DNA of 39,427 bases from Candidatus Evtepia faecavium (GTDB lineage: Bacteria; Bacillota; Clostridia; Oscillospirales; Oscillospiraceae). The DNA lies in contig DXDK01000082.1 in assembly GCA_019115545.1 (NCBI GenBank), positions 1-39,427 of the forward strand, in the 5' to 3' direction. Below are positions 16,593 through 25,126 of this stretch, piece by piece. A model generated the notes under the pieces. That model did not search any database. It was not told where the DNA came from and worked only from the letters and a program-made list of their open reading frames with translations. Positions within the stretch are counted from its first letter, which is position 1, and every line of letters begins with the position of its first letter. The position numbers and the translations under genes were made by a program.

Positions 16593-16664
16593 CGTGTATC
16601 CTCCCTTCTCGGATCCTTATGGCATTGATTGTACAATACCGGCGGAAAGACTGCAAGCAAAACA

Positions 16665-16697
16665 GGCCCGGCGGAGGAAATTTTCCTCCGCCGGGCC
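16665..16697 (-). terminator. Terminator of the ABC transporter operon
   Basis: A nearly perfect 14-16 bp GC-rich hairpin (16665-16680 with 16682-16697). On the minus strand it is followed by TGTTTTGC. It lies 16 nt after the last ABC gene. Confidence 0.88.
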
Positions 16698-16713
16698 AAG
16701 GGGGACACGGAAA

Positions 16714-18270
16714 TCAATGGGTGTACTCTGCGTACTGCAGCATATTCCGCAGCAGGTAGAAGAGCAGCAGGGCCACGGGGACGTTCACCAGGCCGGCCAG
16801 CAGCAGGCCGGTGACCACGCCGCCGGGGAAGCCCACAAAGGCCACCAGGAAGATGGCCAGCAGGATGCCGGGCAGGGTCAGCAGGATGAGGATCAGGAAA
16901 TAGAGGAAGAGGATGAGGGCCTTGCTGGCGCCGCTCCAGAAGCGCTCCAGCAGGAGGTTCCCGCTCTGGAACAGGAAGGCGTAGCTGATCCGGGCGAACA
17001 CGCAGACCACAATGCCCCAGGGGCTCATCTGGAGGATCAGCCCCACCGGCACAAAGACCACCACCGCCTCCGCCAGGGCGGAGGGGAAGAGCTCCCGCAG
17101 GCACTGGAGAAGCTTGGCAAAGGGCGGCTCCGGCACCAGGTAGACGAAGGGTTTGTACAGCTCCCGGTTGATCCGGCTGGTCCCTGCGGTGAAGAGCTGG
17201 AGATAGACCGCCAGGGCAAAGACGGGGATGATCCCCCCCGCCCGCATGAAGAAGGCGAAGACGATCAGGACCACCGCGAAGATCAGGGTGATGGGCGGCA
17301 GCAGCAGCCACCCGCCCCGGCGGTTTTCGATCTTGTGCTTGTAGTAGAAGGCCGAGGCCCCCCAGCCCCCTTTCATGCCGATGGCACCCACGCGGACCTT
17401 TCCGGGGACGGCCTCCATGGAGCCCTCCTTCTTGGCGGCGATGGCCGACTGGGCCAGTTCCGCTGTGCGCAGGACGTCCTCGTACCAATCCCGGGGGAAG
17501 TGGGTGAGGAGGAAGACCAGCAGGGCCAGAAAGGCGGCGCACAGGAGCAGGCCGGGCCACCACAGGCCCATGCCCAGCCACCCGGCAAAGGTCCAGCCCA
17601 GCCAGCCCGCCACGGGGAAGAGCTCCACCGGCAGGCTCACCGCCGCCTGGATGAGGCCCGCCAGGCGGTTCTCTGGGGCGTTCCACATGCCCCAGCACAG
17701 CCAGGCCAGCTCCAGCAGGCCCAGCACCACGATGAGGATCTTCAGGACCCGCTGGGCCCCCTCGCTGCTGCTGGTGAAGGCATAGATGGTCATGGCCGTC
17801 ACCTGGCCCAGGAAGACCGCGGCGCAGTAGCACAGGAAGATCACTGCCATGGTCCCCACGGTGATGTTGTACAGGTTGTGGAGCCAGCCGTACTGGTAGA
17901 AGAGGAAGATCCCCACCAGCAGCACGGTGCCGATCTGCCGGAAGAGCCCATAGAACAGCGCCCGGGTCCGGCCGATGGGGGAGGGGAAGATCAGGTTCAC
18001 GTCCGACAGGGAGAAGATGGTGCCCCCCTTGGAAAACCCGTTCCACACCATGTAGAGGAAGATGAACAGGAAGAGGGCGGTGGCCATGGCCACCATTTCC
18101 CGGGGATCCCGATAGGCCTCGGGGGGAGGGCCGCTCTGGCTGCCCCCCACCGCCAGCACGAAAAGGGCCACCAGGAACACCACGTAGATCAGCCGGGCGG
18201 GCTTGCGGAACAGGTCCCGGATGGCGTTCTTCAGCCGGGAGAGGGAGAGATAGATCAGGGGACTGGTCAC
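16714..18270 (-). CDS. ABC exporter permease (putative ABC exporter family, PF16962-type)
   Basis: 518 residues with about twelve hydrophobic segments, starting with a conserved cytoplasmic SLSRLKNAIRDLFRKP. It resembles the large putative ABC exporter permeases of Firmicutes, whose substrate is unknown. The GTG start overlaps the stop of the preceding ATPase (GTGA), so the two form one transporter. It is the last gene of the YtrA-type operon. Confidence 0.85.
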   Translation of the reverse strand: MTSPLIYLSLSRLKNAIRDLFRKPARLIYVVFLVALFVLAVGGSQSGPPPEAYRDPREMVAMATALFLFIFLYMVWNGFSKGGTIFSLSDVNLIFPSPIGRTRALFYGLFRQIGTVLLVGIFLFYQYGWLHNLYNITVGTMAVIFLCYCAAVFLGQVTAMTIYAFTSSSEGAQRVLKILIVVLGLLELAWLCWGMWNAPENRLAGLIQAAVSLPVELFPVAGWLGWTFAGWLGMGLWWPGLLLCAAFLALLVFLLTHFPRDWYEDVLRTAELAQSAIAAKKEGSMEAVPGKVRVGAIGMKGGWGASAFYYKHKIENRRGGWLLLPPITLIFAVVLIVFAFFMRAGGIIPVFALAVYLQLFTAGTSRINRELYKPFVYLVPEPPFAKLLQCLRELFPSALAEAVVVFVPVGLILQMSPWGIVVCVFARISYAFLFQSGNLLLERFWSGASKALILFLYFLILILLTLPGILLAIFLVAFVGFPGGVVTGLLLAGLVNVPVALLLFYLLRNMLQYAEYTH

Positions 18271-18971
18271 GCTTCCTGCCCTCCCTCGGTGATGGCGAAG
18301 AAGAGATCCTCCAGGCTCTGGGCCTGGAGCTCCTCCGGTCGGTTGTACTGGGTGGCGGCAAAACGGCCTTTGACCATGATGTGGGTCACATCCCAGTAAT
18401 CCTCCACGCTGTCGATCATGTGGGTGGAGATGAGCAGGGCGGCCCCCGCCTCCTTCTGCTCCCGGAAGAGGGTCTTCAGCTCCTTGATGGCGTGGGGGTC
18501 CAGACCCACCATGGGCTCGTCAAAGATGATGAGTTTGGGACGGTGGACCAGGCCGCAGCAGATGGAGAGCTTCTGCTGCATGCCCTTGGACAGGTCCCGG
18601 CCCAGCTTGTCCCGCTTGTCCGCCAGCTCGAAGCGCTCCAGCAGCTGCTCTCCGTAGCCGTCGTCCTCCAGGCGATAGGCCCGGCGGATGAACTCCAGGT
18701 GCTCGGACACGGTGAGCATGTCGTACACCGCCGGGGTTTCTGGGATATAGGCCAGCAGCCGCTTGGCCTCGGTGGTCTTGTTGCCAAAGCCGCCGATGGT
18801 GATCTCCCCCTGGAAGCGGAGCAGGCCGGCGATGCACTTGATGATGGTGGACTTGCCGGCGCCGTTGGGTCCCAGGAGAATGGCGATCTGCCCGCCCTCC
18901 ACCTGGAAGCTGATGTCGTCGTTGGCCAGGTTCTTGCCATAGTATTTGGTGACGTGTGCTAAGTGTAACAT
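18267..18971 (-). CDS. ABC transporter ATP-binding protein
   Basis: 234 residues with a full ATPase set: Walker A GPNGAGKS, Q-loop replaced by a YIPETPAVY segment, signature LSKGMQQKL, Walker B LIIFDEPMVGLD and the H-loop STHM. It would energise the permease encoded downstream (4-nt overlap). It lies 36 nt after the smaller permease gene, which suggests that the operon carries two separate transporters. Confidence 0.93.
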   Translation of the reverse strand: MLHLAHVTKYYGKNLANDDISFQVEGGQIAILLGPNGAGKSTIIKCIAGLLRFQGEITIGGFGNKTTEAKRLLAYIPETPAVYDMLTVSEHLEFIRRAYRLEDDGYGEQLLERFELADKRDKLGRDLSKGMQQKLSICCGLVHRPKLIIFDEPMVGLDPHAIKELKTLFREQKEAGAALLISTHMIDSVEDYWDVTHIMVKGRFAATQYNRPEELQAQSLEDLFFAITEGGQEA

Positions 18972-19007
18972 GTGGGATCTCCTTTGAAGGGTTTACTGGG
19001 AATGGGT

Positions 19008-19781
19008 TTACTGCCGGGAGAGCATGCCCGCCCGGATGTTGGTGCGGCGGATGAGCAGCCAGCCGATCAAGGCCAGAATGGCGGCGACCACCAAGAAGAG
19101 GAGCAGCGCCACCCAGGGGGAGGACAGGAAGGCGTTCCACAGCCGCCAGAAGGCGGCGGTCACCGGGGCCAGGGGAACGCTGAACACGGTGAACAGGGTG
19201 GGCACCCCAGTGGCCAGCACCACCAGCGCCAGGACGGCGATGATGCACCCCAGCTTGTTCAGCCGCCAGAAGAGGAGGGTGAAGAAGAGACCCAGGGCAT
19301 ACATGACCAGCATGAACAGGGCGGCGTACAGGATGGACAGGGGCGTGGAGACCACCCCCGGCGACCAGCTCCCCTGGTGATAGACCAGGGAGAACAGGTC
19401 CAGGAACCGCCCCTCCATGGCCGGGGCTACCTGCTCCGCGGCCAGGTTGGAGCCGGCCAGGAGCACCTGCCCGGCGACCGCCATGGCCAGGGCTGCCGGC
19501 AGGGCAGAGAGAAAGAAGCTGAGGTAGGCCGTCCGACGGGAGACCCCCATCTGCACGCACAGGCGGGCAGCCTGCCGGGGGAGGATCAGTCCGAACAGGA
19601 AAGAGTAGATGGCGCAGGAGAAGTCGTACCAGCTGAAGGCAAACCCTTCCCCGTCCAATCCCTGAACCTTTAGCAGCCCCAAGAAGCACAGAGCCACAAA
19701 ACCCACGTTGACCAGGAAGAACACGAAGCCGCCCACCCAGAACTCGTGGAGCTGGTATCGTATGGCTGGTTTAAGACGCAT
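19008..19781 (-). CDS. ABC-2-like permease subunit
   Basis: 257-residue membrane protein with six likely transmembrane segments and a basic C-terminal tail. No enzymatic motif is visible. It overlaps the preceding ATPase gene by 11 bp, so it is very likely the membrane partner of that ATPase. The arrangement GntR regulator, ATPase, permease is that of YtrABC-like systems, which often respond to cell-wall-active peptides; the substrate here is unknown. Confidence 0.8.
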   Translation of the reverse strand: MRLKPAIRYQLHEFWVGGFVFFLVNVGFVALCFLGLLKVQGLDGEGFAFSWYDFSCAIYSFLFGLILPRQAARLCVQMGVSRRTAYLSFFLSALPAALAMAVAGQVLLAGSNLAAEQVAPAMEGRFLDLFSLVYHQGSWSPGVVSTPLSILYAALFMLVMYALGLFFTLLFWRLNKLGCIIAVLALVVLATGVPTLFTVFSVPLAPVTAAFWRLWNAFLSSPWVALLLFLVVAAILALIGWLLIRRTNIRAGMLSRQ

Positions 19782-20661
19782 GGCGTTCCGCCTCCTTTTC
19801 CGCCGCTTTCCGGTCCTCCGCTTCCTGCAGGCTGATGAAGTAGTCCTGCAAGCTCACCGGGCCCAGTTCCAGGCCAGGGGGGAGGGGTTCTGTGAGCGCG
19901 CCCCGGAAGGTTACCGACTTCAGCCCGCCCAGGCTGTGGCTGGTGAGGACCTCCCGGCCGGAGAGAAATTCCTCCACCAGCCCCGCCGGGCCGGAGAGGG
20001 TGCTGGTCCCCGCCATCAGGTCCTCGGTGGGGGCGTTTTGGAGGATTTTCCCCTCCCGGAGGATGATGGTGTGGTCGATGAGGTTCTCCACCTCGGCGAT
20101 GAGGTGGGTGGAGAGCACCACGGTGCAGGGGGTGTCGATGAACTTCTCCACCAGCAGCCGGTAGAAGAGGTCCCGGTGCTGGGCGTCCAGCCCCAGGACG
20201 GGCTCGTCAAAGAACAGGTAGGGGGTGTTGACGCTGAGCCCCAGCACCAGCCGGAAGATGGAGGCGTACCCGGTGGAGAGGTTCACGATCTTCTTTTTCA
20301 GGGACAGGCCAAACTGCCGGGACAGGTCTAAGGCATAGTCCAGGTCGAAGTGGGGATAGAAGTAAGCCATGACCTGAAAGGCCCGGCGGACCTTCATGTC
20401 GTCGGGGAAAAAGTTTTGCTCCCCCACGAGAAAAACCTTTTCCAGGGCCCGGTCGTTGTTGCGGATGGGCTGGTCGTCGATGGTGACGCCGCCGTGGTCG
20501 GGGAGCTGGCGGTCGGTGAGAATGCTCAGCAGGGTGCTCTTCCCGGCGCCGTTGTTGCCCAGCAGGCCGTAGATGTGGCCGCTTTCCAGGGTCAGGGAGA
20601 CTTTGTCCAGGGCCTGGGTCCGCCCGAACCGCTTGGAGATCTCTCGGCATTCAATTGACAT
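19771..20661 (-). CDS. ABC transporter ATP-binding protein (YtrB-like)
   Basis: 296 residues. Walker A GNNGAGKS, Walker B YLFFDEPVLGLD and the H-loop STHL are intact. The signature region reads LSTGYASIF in place of the usual LSGGQ, as in many YtrB/EcsA-like exporters. The C-terminal ~80 residues extend beyond the ATPase fold. It overlaps the regulator gene by 11 bp upstream and the permease gene by 11 bp downstream, which indicates tight translational coupling of the three. Confidence 0.92.
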   Translation of the reverse strand: MSIECREISKRFGRTQALDKVSLTLESGHIYGLLGNNGAGKSTLLSILTDRQLPDHGGVTIDDQPIRNNDRALEKVFLVGEQNFFPDDMKVRRAFQVMAYFYPHFDLDYALDLSRQFGLSLKKKIVNLSTGYASIFRLVLGLSVNTPYLFFDEPVLGLDAQHRDLFYRLLVEKFIDTPCTVVLSTHLIAEVENLIDHTIILREGKILQNAPTEDLMAGTSTLSGPAGLVEEFLSGREVLTSHSLGGLKSVTFRGALTEPLPPGLELGPVSLQDYFISLQEAEDRKAAEKEAERHAS

Positions 20662-21019
20662 CGTGGTATCCTCTCCTTACCAGGTCCGTGAGCTGCTCCA
20701 GGGTCAGTCCCAACCCCTTGGCCTCCCGGACCAGTTTCTCTACATAATCGCGGTAAAAATCCTCCGAGCGCCGCCGGCGCAGGGCCTCCTGGGCCCCGGG
20801 GGCCACGAACATGCCGATGCCTCGCTTTTTGTACAGCAGGCCGGCGCTCACCAGGAGGTTGATCCCCTTCAGCGCCGTGGCGGGATTGATCTTGTAGGTG
20901 GACGCGTACTCGGTGATGGAGGGCACTTGGCTGCCCTCCGGGTAAGCCCCGGAGAGGATGCCGTCCTCCAATTGTTCCGCCAACCGGAGAAAGATTGGCT
21001 TTTCTCCCTGCAGCTGCAA
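20651..21019 (-). CDS. GntR-family regulator, YtrA subfamily
   Basis: 122 residues: an N-terminal winged helix (PIFLRLAEQLEDGILSGAYPEGSQVPSITEYASTYKINPATALKGINLL) followed by a short two-helix dimerisation tail, the minimal architecture of the YtrA subfamily. The start is TTG at 21019, with AAAGGAGG 7 nt before it. It is the first gene of the operon and an ideal operator lies just upstream (21044-21065), so autorepression of the ABC genes is very likely. The signal that relieves repression is unknown. Confidence 0.93.
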   Translation of the reverse strand: MQLQGEKPIFLRLAEQLEDGILSGAYPEGSQVPSITEYASTYKINPATALKGINLLVSAGLLYKKRGIGMFVAPGAQEALRRRRSEDFYRDYVEKLVREAKGLGLTLEQLTDLVRRGYHDVN

Positions 21020-21043
21020 TGAGGCACCTCCTTTTCTTAGTTG

Positions 21044-21065
21044 GTTAGTTACTTGAGTAACTAAC
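21044..21065. promoter_or_regulatory. Operator of the YtrA-type operon
   Basis: Perfect inverted repeat with 10-bp arms, GTTAGTTACT and AGTAACTAAC, around a 2-bp centre. It starts 9 bp downstream of the -10 box and covers the expected transcription start. This fits a roadblock or occlusion site for the GntR repressor encoded next to it. Confidence 0.88.
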
Positions 21066-21074
21066 TATGCTCAC

Positions 21075-21103
21075 ATAGTACCACAGCGCCAGGCCCCTGT
21101 CAA
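21075..21103 (-). promoter_or_regulatory. Promoter of the YtrA-type ABC operon
   Basis: On the minus strand TTGACA (21103-21098) and TACTAT (21080-21075) are 17 bp apart. The operator follows at once. Confidence 0.88.
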
Positions 21104-21151
21104 GGGAAACCTGGCGGAAAAAAGCGAAACCGGGAGGGCTCCGGGGCGGCA

Positions 21152-21180
21152 TTGCCAAACCCCGGCCCGGATGCTATAAT
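21152..21180 (+). promoter_or_regulatory. Promoter of the thioesterase gene
   Basis: TTGCCA (21152-21157) and a perfect TATAAT (21175-21180) are 17 bp apart, 38 bp before the start codon. Confidence 0.82.
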
Positions 21181-21217
21181 CAGGGGGTATCATCACACAT
21201 GGGAGGAGTGGACAACC

Positions 21218-21628
21218 TTGCAGGACATCAACCCATTGCAGGAAAAATTCAAGAACGACCTCTTTGTCTCCCAGGGGCTGGGGGCGGTCATCGACGAGGC
21301 CGACTACGGCTACGCCAAGTGCTCCATGACCATTGAGCCCCGGCACTGCAACGCCCTGGGCATTCCCATGGGGGGCACCATCTTTACCCTGGCGGACTTT
21401 GCCTTCGCCGTGGCTTCCAACCAGAAGGGGCGGGACGTGGTCACCCAGGCCTCCCAGATCACCTTCCTGAAATCCGCCAAGGGAAAGCACCTCACCGCCG
21501 TGGCCCGGCAGATCAAGGACGGCAAGCGGGTGTGCTTCTACGAGATCACCGTCAGCGACGAATTGGGCACCGAGGTGGCCTTCGTCACCGTCAATGGCTA
21601 CGTGGTCCGCAGCGGGGGAGAGGGCTGA
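21218..21628 (+). CDS. PaaI-family hotdog-fold thioesterase
   Basis: 136 residues. The PaaI pattern is clear: an HCNALGIPMGGTIFTLADFAFAVASN stretch is read across residues ~42-67 and holds the conserved Asn-x-x-Gly and the catalytic Asp in LAD. Such enzymes hydrolyse acyl-CoA (often aromatic or medium-chain) in the cytoplasm. The start is taken as TTG at 21218, because GGAGGAG lies 9 nt before it and the promoter ends at 21180. The open frame extends further upstream but across the promoter. It is a single gene whose metabolic partner is not evident. Confidence 0.88.
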   Translation: MQDINPLQEKFKNDLFVSQGLGAVIDEADYGYAKCSMTIEPRHCNALGIPMGGTIFTLADFAFAVASNQKGRDVVTQASQITFLKSAKGKHLTAVARQIKDGKRVCFYEITVSDELGTEVAFVTVNGYVVRSGGEG

Positions 21629-21652
21629 TCCCCCAGATATCCCGCCAGACAG

Positions 21653-21688
21653 CGCCCCCGGCACGGCAGGTTCGCCGCGCCGGGGGCG
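21653..21688. terminator. Terminator between the thioesterase gene and dapA
   Basis: A 10-bp stem of almost pure GC (21653-21662 with 21679-21688) and a 16-nt loop that can fold further, between converging genes. Confidence 0.78.
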
Positions 21689-21692
21689 TCGT

Positions 21693-22592
21693 TTACCCTT
21701 CTGTGGGGAGCAGGTCGAAGGCCCGCAGGGTCTCCCGCAGCGCCCGCCGGGGGGCGGGGTCCATTTTCCACAGAGGCTGGCGGAGCACGCCGCTGTCCAG
21801 ACCCACCGCCGCCATGGCCGCCTTGACGGGGATGGGGTTGACCTGGGAGAACAGGGCCTGCATCAGGGGGAGGTAGGACAGCTGGATCTCCCGGGCCCCC
21901 TCCAGGTCCCCCCGGAAGAAGCTGTGGGTGAGCTCAGCCATGGGCTCCGGCACCAGGTTGGACACCACGGAGATGAGCCCCTTGGCCCCCAGGGCCAGCA
22001 TGGGGAGGGTCTGGTCGTCGTTGCCCGACCAGACGTTGAGCTCATCCCCGCAGTAGGCCATGGTCTCCGCCAGCAGGGAGAAGTTGCCGGAGGCCTCCTT
22101 GGTGCCGTTGATGCGGGGGTGCTGGCTGAGGATCCGATAGGTCTCCGCCGTGATGGACAGCCCCGTCCGGGCGGGGACGTTGTAGAGGAGGATGGGCAGG
22201 TCGGTCTGGTCGGCCAGGTACTCGTAGTGGTGGATGAGCCCGGTCTGGGTGGTCTTGTTGTAATAGGGGGTCACCAGGAGCAGGGCGTCCGCTCCGGACT
22301 CCTGGGCGTGCTGGCAGAGGTAGAGGGCCTGGGCGGTGTCGTTGCTCCCGGAGCCCGCCACCACCTTGCACCGCCCGGCCACGTGGGCAGCGCAGAAGTC
22401 CACCAGGCGGACGTGCTCCTCCCGGGTGAGGGCGGCGCTCTCCCCGGTGGTGCCGCAGACGCACAGGGCGTCCACCCCGGACTCCAGCTGGCGGTCGATC
22501 TGCCGGCCGAAGGCGGCGTAGTCCACGGCGCCCCCCGCCTGGAAGGGGGTGATGAGGGCGGTGCAGGTGCCGGTAAAGACGGGTGTTTTCAT
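21693..22592 (-). CDS. dapA: 4-hydroxy-tetrahydrodipicolinate synthase
   Basis: Condenses pyruvate with aspartate semialdehyde, the first step of the diaminopimelate/lysine branch. 299 residues, the typical length. Key residues: the Schiff-base Lys in NGTKEASGN, the Tyr in LYNVPARTGL and the T-T pair in CGTTGESAAL. The ATG at 22592 follows AAAGGAG. It lies downstream of asd in the same direction, so the enzyme that makes its substrate is its neighbour, but a terminator hairpin separates them. Confidence 0.97.
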   Translation of the reverse strand: MKTPVFTGTCTALITPFQAGGAVDYAAFGRQIDRQLESGVDALCVCGTTGESAALTREEHVRLVDFCAAHVAGRCKVVAGSGSNDTAQALYLCQHAQESGADALLLVTPYYNKTTQTGLIHHYEYLADQTDLPILLYNVPARTGLSITAETYRILSQHPRINGTKEASGNFSLLAETMAYCGDELNVWSGNDDQTLPMLALGAKGLISVVSNLVPEPMAELTHSFFRGDLEGAREIQLSYLPLMQALFSQVNPIPVKAAMAAVGLDSGVLRQPLWKMDPAPRRALRETLRAFDLLPTEG

Positions 22593-22621
22593 AAAAACTC
22601 CTTTCCAGATGCCACAGGGCA

Positions 22622-22680
22622 AAAAAAGACAGCCCGGACCGTCTTCTGCAAACATCTTTGGCAGAAGCCCGATCCGGGCT
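22622..22680 (-). terminator. Terminator between asd and dapA
   Basis: Two-part hairpin: outer stem of 8 bp (AGCCCGGA with TCCGGGCT) and inner stem of 7 bp (CTTCTGC with GCAGAAG), with small internal loops. On the minus strand it is followed by GTCTTTTTTTGC. It would stop asd transcripts before dapA, at least in part. Confidence 0.85.
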
Positions 22681-22698
22681 GTGTCTCATCTGGAAACC

Positions 22699-23784
22699 TC
22701 AGCGGGGGAGGATGTAGCCCTCCGCGCACAGCAGCTCAGCCAGCAGGACGCCGCCGCCGGCCGCCCCCCGGAGGGTGTTGTGGGAGAGCCCGACGAACTT
22801 ATAGTCGTACTGGGTGTCCGGCCGCAGCCGCCCCAGGGTGACGGCCATGCCCCCCTCCAGGTCCCGGTCCAGCTTGGCCTGGGGCCGGTCGGGCTCCTCG
22901 AAGTAGTGGAGGAACTGCTTGGGGGCGCTGGGCAGGTCCAGCTCCTGGGGCCGGCCCCGGAAGGCGCTCCAGCAGGCCTTGATCTCCTCCAGGGAGGGTT
23001 TGTTCCGGAAGGAGACAAAGACCGCCGCGGTGTGCCCGTCAGACACCGGCACCCGCAGGCACTGGGCGGTGATGGAAGGGGAGGGGGCCTTGACGATCTC
23101 CCCGTTTTCCACCGTGCCCCAGACCTTCAGGGGCTCCTGCTCCGACTTCTCCTCCTCGCCGCCGATGTAGGGGATCACGTTGTCCACCATCTCCGGCCAG
23201 GTGGCAAAGGTCTTGCCGGCGCCGGAGATGGCCTGGTAGGTGCACACCAGCACCCGCTCCAGGCCAAAGGGCCGCAGAGGGTGCAGGGCGGGGGCGTAGG
23301 ACTGGATGGAGCAGTTGGACTTCACGGCGATGAAGCCCCGGCGGGTACCCAGGCGGGCCTTTTGGGCCTCCAGCACCGCCAGGTGCTCGGGGTTGACCTC
23401 GGGGATCACCATGGGCACGTCGGGGGTCCAGCGGTGGGCACTGTTGTTGGAGACCACCGGGCACTCCAGCTTGGCATAGGCCTCCTCCAGGGCGCGGATG
23501 TCCTCCTTCTTCATGTCCACCGCGCAGAAGATGAAGTCCACCGCGGCGGCGATCTTCTCCTTGTCTGCCTGGGCGTCCAGCACCACCAGGGCCTTGGCCT
23601 GCTCTGGCATGGGAGTGGGCATGGCCCAGCGGGGCCCCGCCGCCTCTTCATAGGTCTTGCCGGCGGAGCGGGCGCTGGCCGCCACCACCGTCAGCTGGAA
23701 CCAGGGATGGTTTTCCAGCAGAGTCACAAAGCGCTGACCCACCATTCCGGTGGCGCCCACCACGCCCACAGCATACTTTTTCAT
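22699..23784 (-). CDS. asd: Aspartate-semialdehyde dehydrogenase
   Basis: Reduces aspartyl phosphate to aspartate semialdehyde with NADPH, feeding lysine/DAP, threonine and methionine synthesis. 361 residues. The nucleotide loop GATGMVGQRF is at the N-terminus and the catalytic Cys lies in KSNCSIQS. The length and the SNNSAHRW/SNCSIQ pattern resemble the archaeal/fungal-type enzymes more than the usual shorter bacterial type. AGGAGG precedes the ATG at 23784. The gene has a leader of about 158 nt from the promoter at 23949-23977. Confidence 0.95.
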   Translation of the reverse strand: MKKYAVGVVGATGMVGQRFVTLLENHPWFQLTVVAASARSAGKTYEEAAGPRWAMPTPMPEQAKALVVLDAQADKEKIAAAVDFIFCAVDMKKEDIRALEEAYAKLECPVVSNNSAHRWTPDVPMVIPEVNPEHLAVLEAQKARLGTRRGFIAVKSNCSIQSYAPALHPLRPFGLERVLVCTYQAISGAGKTFATWPEMVDNVIPYIGGEEEKSEQEPLKVWGTVENGEIVKAPSPSITAQCLRVPVSDGHTAAVFVSFRNKPSLEEIKACWSAFRGRPQELDLPSAPKQFLHYFEEPDRPQAKLDRDLEGGMAVTLGRLRPDTQYDYKFVGLSHNTLRGAAGGGVLLAELLCAEGYILPR

Positions 23785-24096
23785 GGGGAAGGACCTCCTA
23801 TATCTTGTTAAAATCACCGGAAAACAGCCGTTTCCCCCGGGAATCGGGAAAGAACGGTTGAAAAGCCGCTGGTGTTTGTACTATAATAGAACAGATTTGC
23901 CCCTTCCCCAGGATTGTTCCTCAGAAAGGGACAAATGTTCACTTGATAAAGATAGCACAGAATATTTTTCCTGTCAACGGGAAAATCCTTCTCTCCGAAA
24001 AACCCACCTGCCGCATTCGGTTTCCGCCCCTATCCTATGCAGGGCGCGGCCCGGGTGCCACCGGCGGGGGAGAGGGGGTGGAAGGGGAGGCTGGCT
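23785..24096. other. asd-queA intergenic region with overlapping divergent promoters
   Basis: 312 bp without a gene. It holds a minus-strand promoter for asd (TTGACA 23977-23972, 17 bp, TATCTT 23954-23949) and a plus-strand promoter for queA (TTGAAA 23858-23863, 18 bp, TATAAT 23882-23887). The two point across each other, so their transcripts would overlap by about 50 nt at the 5' ends. A hairpin (about 23828-23857) can form in the asd leader. I see no lysine riboswitch, T-box or preQ1 motif. Confidence 0.65.
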
Positions 24097-25122
24097 GTGA
24101 AAACCCATGACTTTTACTATGAACTCCCCCCGGAACTCATTGCCCAGACCCCCATCCAGCGCCGGGACGCCTCCCGGCTGATGACCCTGGACAAGGTGAC
24201 CGGGGCGGTGGGGCACCACCATTTCTACGACCTGCCCCAATTCCTCCGGCCGGGGGACTGCTTGGTGCTCAACGACTCCCGGGTGCTGCCCGCCCGGCTG
24301 CTGGGGCACCGGGAGCCCACCGGGGGGGCCTGCGAGGTGGTCCTCCTCATCGACCGGGGGGAGAACACCTGGGAGTGCCTGGTCCGTCCGGGGAAGAAAC
24401 TGCGCACGGGGGCCCGCCTCTCCTTTGGAGAGGGCCAGCTTCAGGGGGAGATCACCCAGGTGCTGGAGAACGGCAACCGGCTGATCCGTTTTTCCTACCA
24501 GGGGATCTTTCTGGAGATCCTGGAGCACCTGGGGAAAATGCCCCTGCCCCCCTACATCAAGGAGGAGCTCCAGGACGGGGAGCGGTACCAGACGGTGTAC
24601 TCCCGGGAGGTGGGGTCCGCTGCGGCGCCTACGGCGGGGCTCCACTTTACCCAGGAACTGCTGGCCAGCATCCAGGCCATGGGGGTGTCGGTGTGCTATG
24701 TCACCCTCCATGTGGGCCTGGGCACCTTCCGCCCGGTGAAGGCGGAGGAGATCACCGACCACCAGATGCACAGCGAGTACTGCATGATCCCGGCGGAGAC
24801 CGCCCGCATCGTCAACGAGACCAAGGCCGGGGGGGGCCGGGTGATCTGCGTGGGCACCACCTCCTGCCGCACCATCGAGAGCTGGGCGGGGGAGGACGGG
24901 ACCTTGCAGGAGTCGGCGGGATGGACCGACATCTTCATCTACCCCGGCTACCGGTTCAAGGTGCTGGACGGGCTCGTCACCAACTTCCACCTGCCGGAGT
25001 CCACGCTGATCATGCTGGTCTCCGCCCTGGCCGGGCGGGAGCACGTGCTCCAGGCCTATGGGGAGGCAGTGAAGGAGAAGTACCGCTTCTTCTCCTTCGG
25101 CGACGCCATGCTGATTCTCTGA
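24097..25122 (+). CDS. queA: S-adenosylmethionine:tRNA ribosyltransferase-isomerase
   Basis: Transfers and rearranges the ribose of SAM onto preQ1 in tRNA to make epoxyqueuosine. 341 residues, as expected. It starts [18 protein letters not shown], the family hallmark, and includes [18 protein letters not shown] and a [14 protein letters not shown] segment. The GTG at 24097 is preceded by GGGGAGG. The open frame extends upstream, but the homology begins here. tgt follows 4 nt later, the classic queuosine pair. Confidence 0.97.
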   Translation: MKTHDFYYELPPELIAQTPIQRRDASRLMTLDKVTGAVGHHHFYDLPQFLRPGDCLVLNDSRVLPARLLGHREPTGGACEVVLLIDRGENTWECLVRPGKKLRTGARLSFGEGQLQGEITQVLENGNRLIRFSYQGIFLEILEHLGKMPLPPYIKEELQDGERYQTVYSREVGSAAAPTAGLHFTQELLASIQAMGVSVCYVTLHVGLGTFRPVKAEEITDHQMHSEYCMIPAETARIVNETKAGGGRVICVGTTSCRTIESWAGEDGTLQESAGWTDIFIYPGYRFKVLDGLVTNFHLPESTLIMLVSALAGREHVLQAYGEAVKEKYRFFSFGDAMLIL

Positions 25123-25126
25123 CACT

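Noticed and set aside
23888-24096. Possible preQ1 riboswitch before queA, or lysine riboswitch before asd
   Set aside because: I found none of the conserved core elements of either aptamer, only a few short hairpins.
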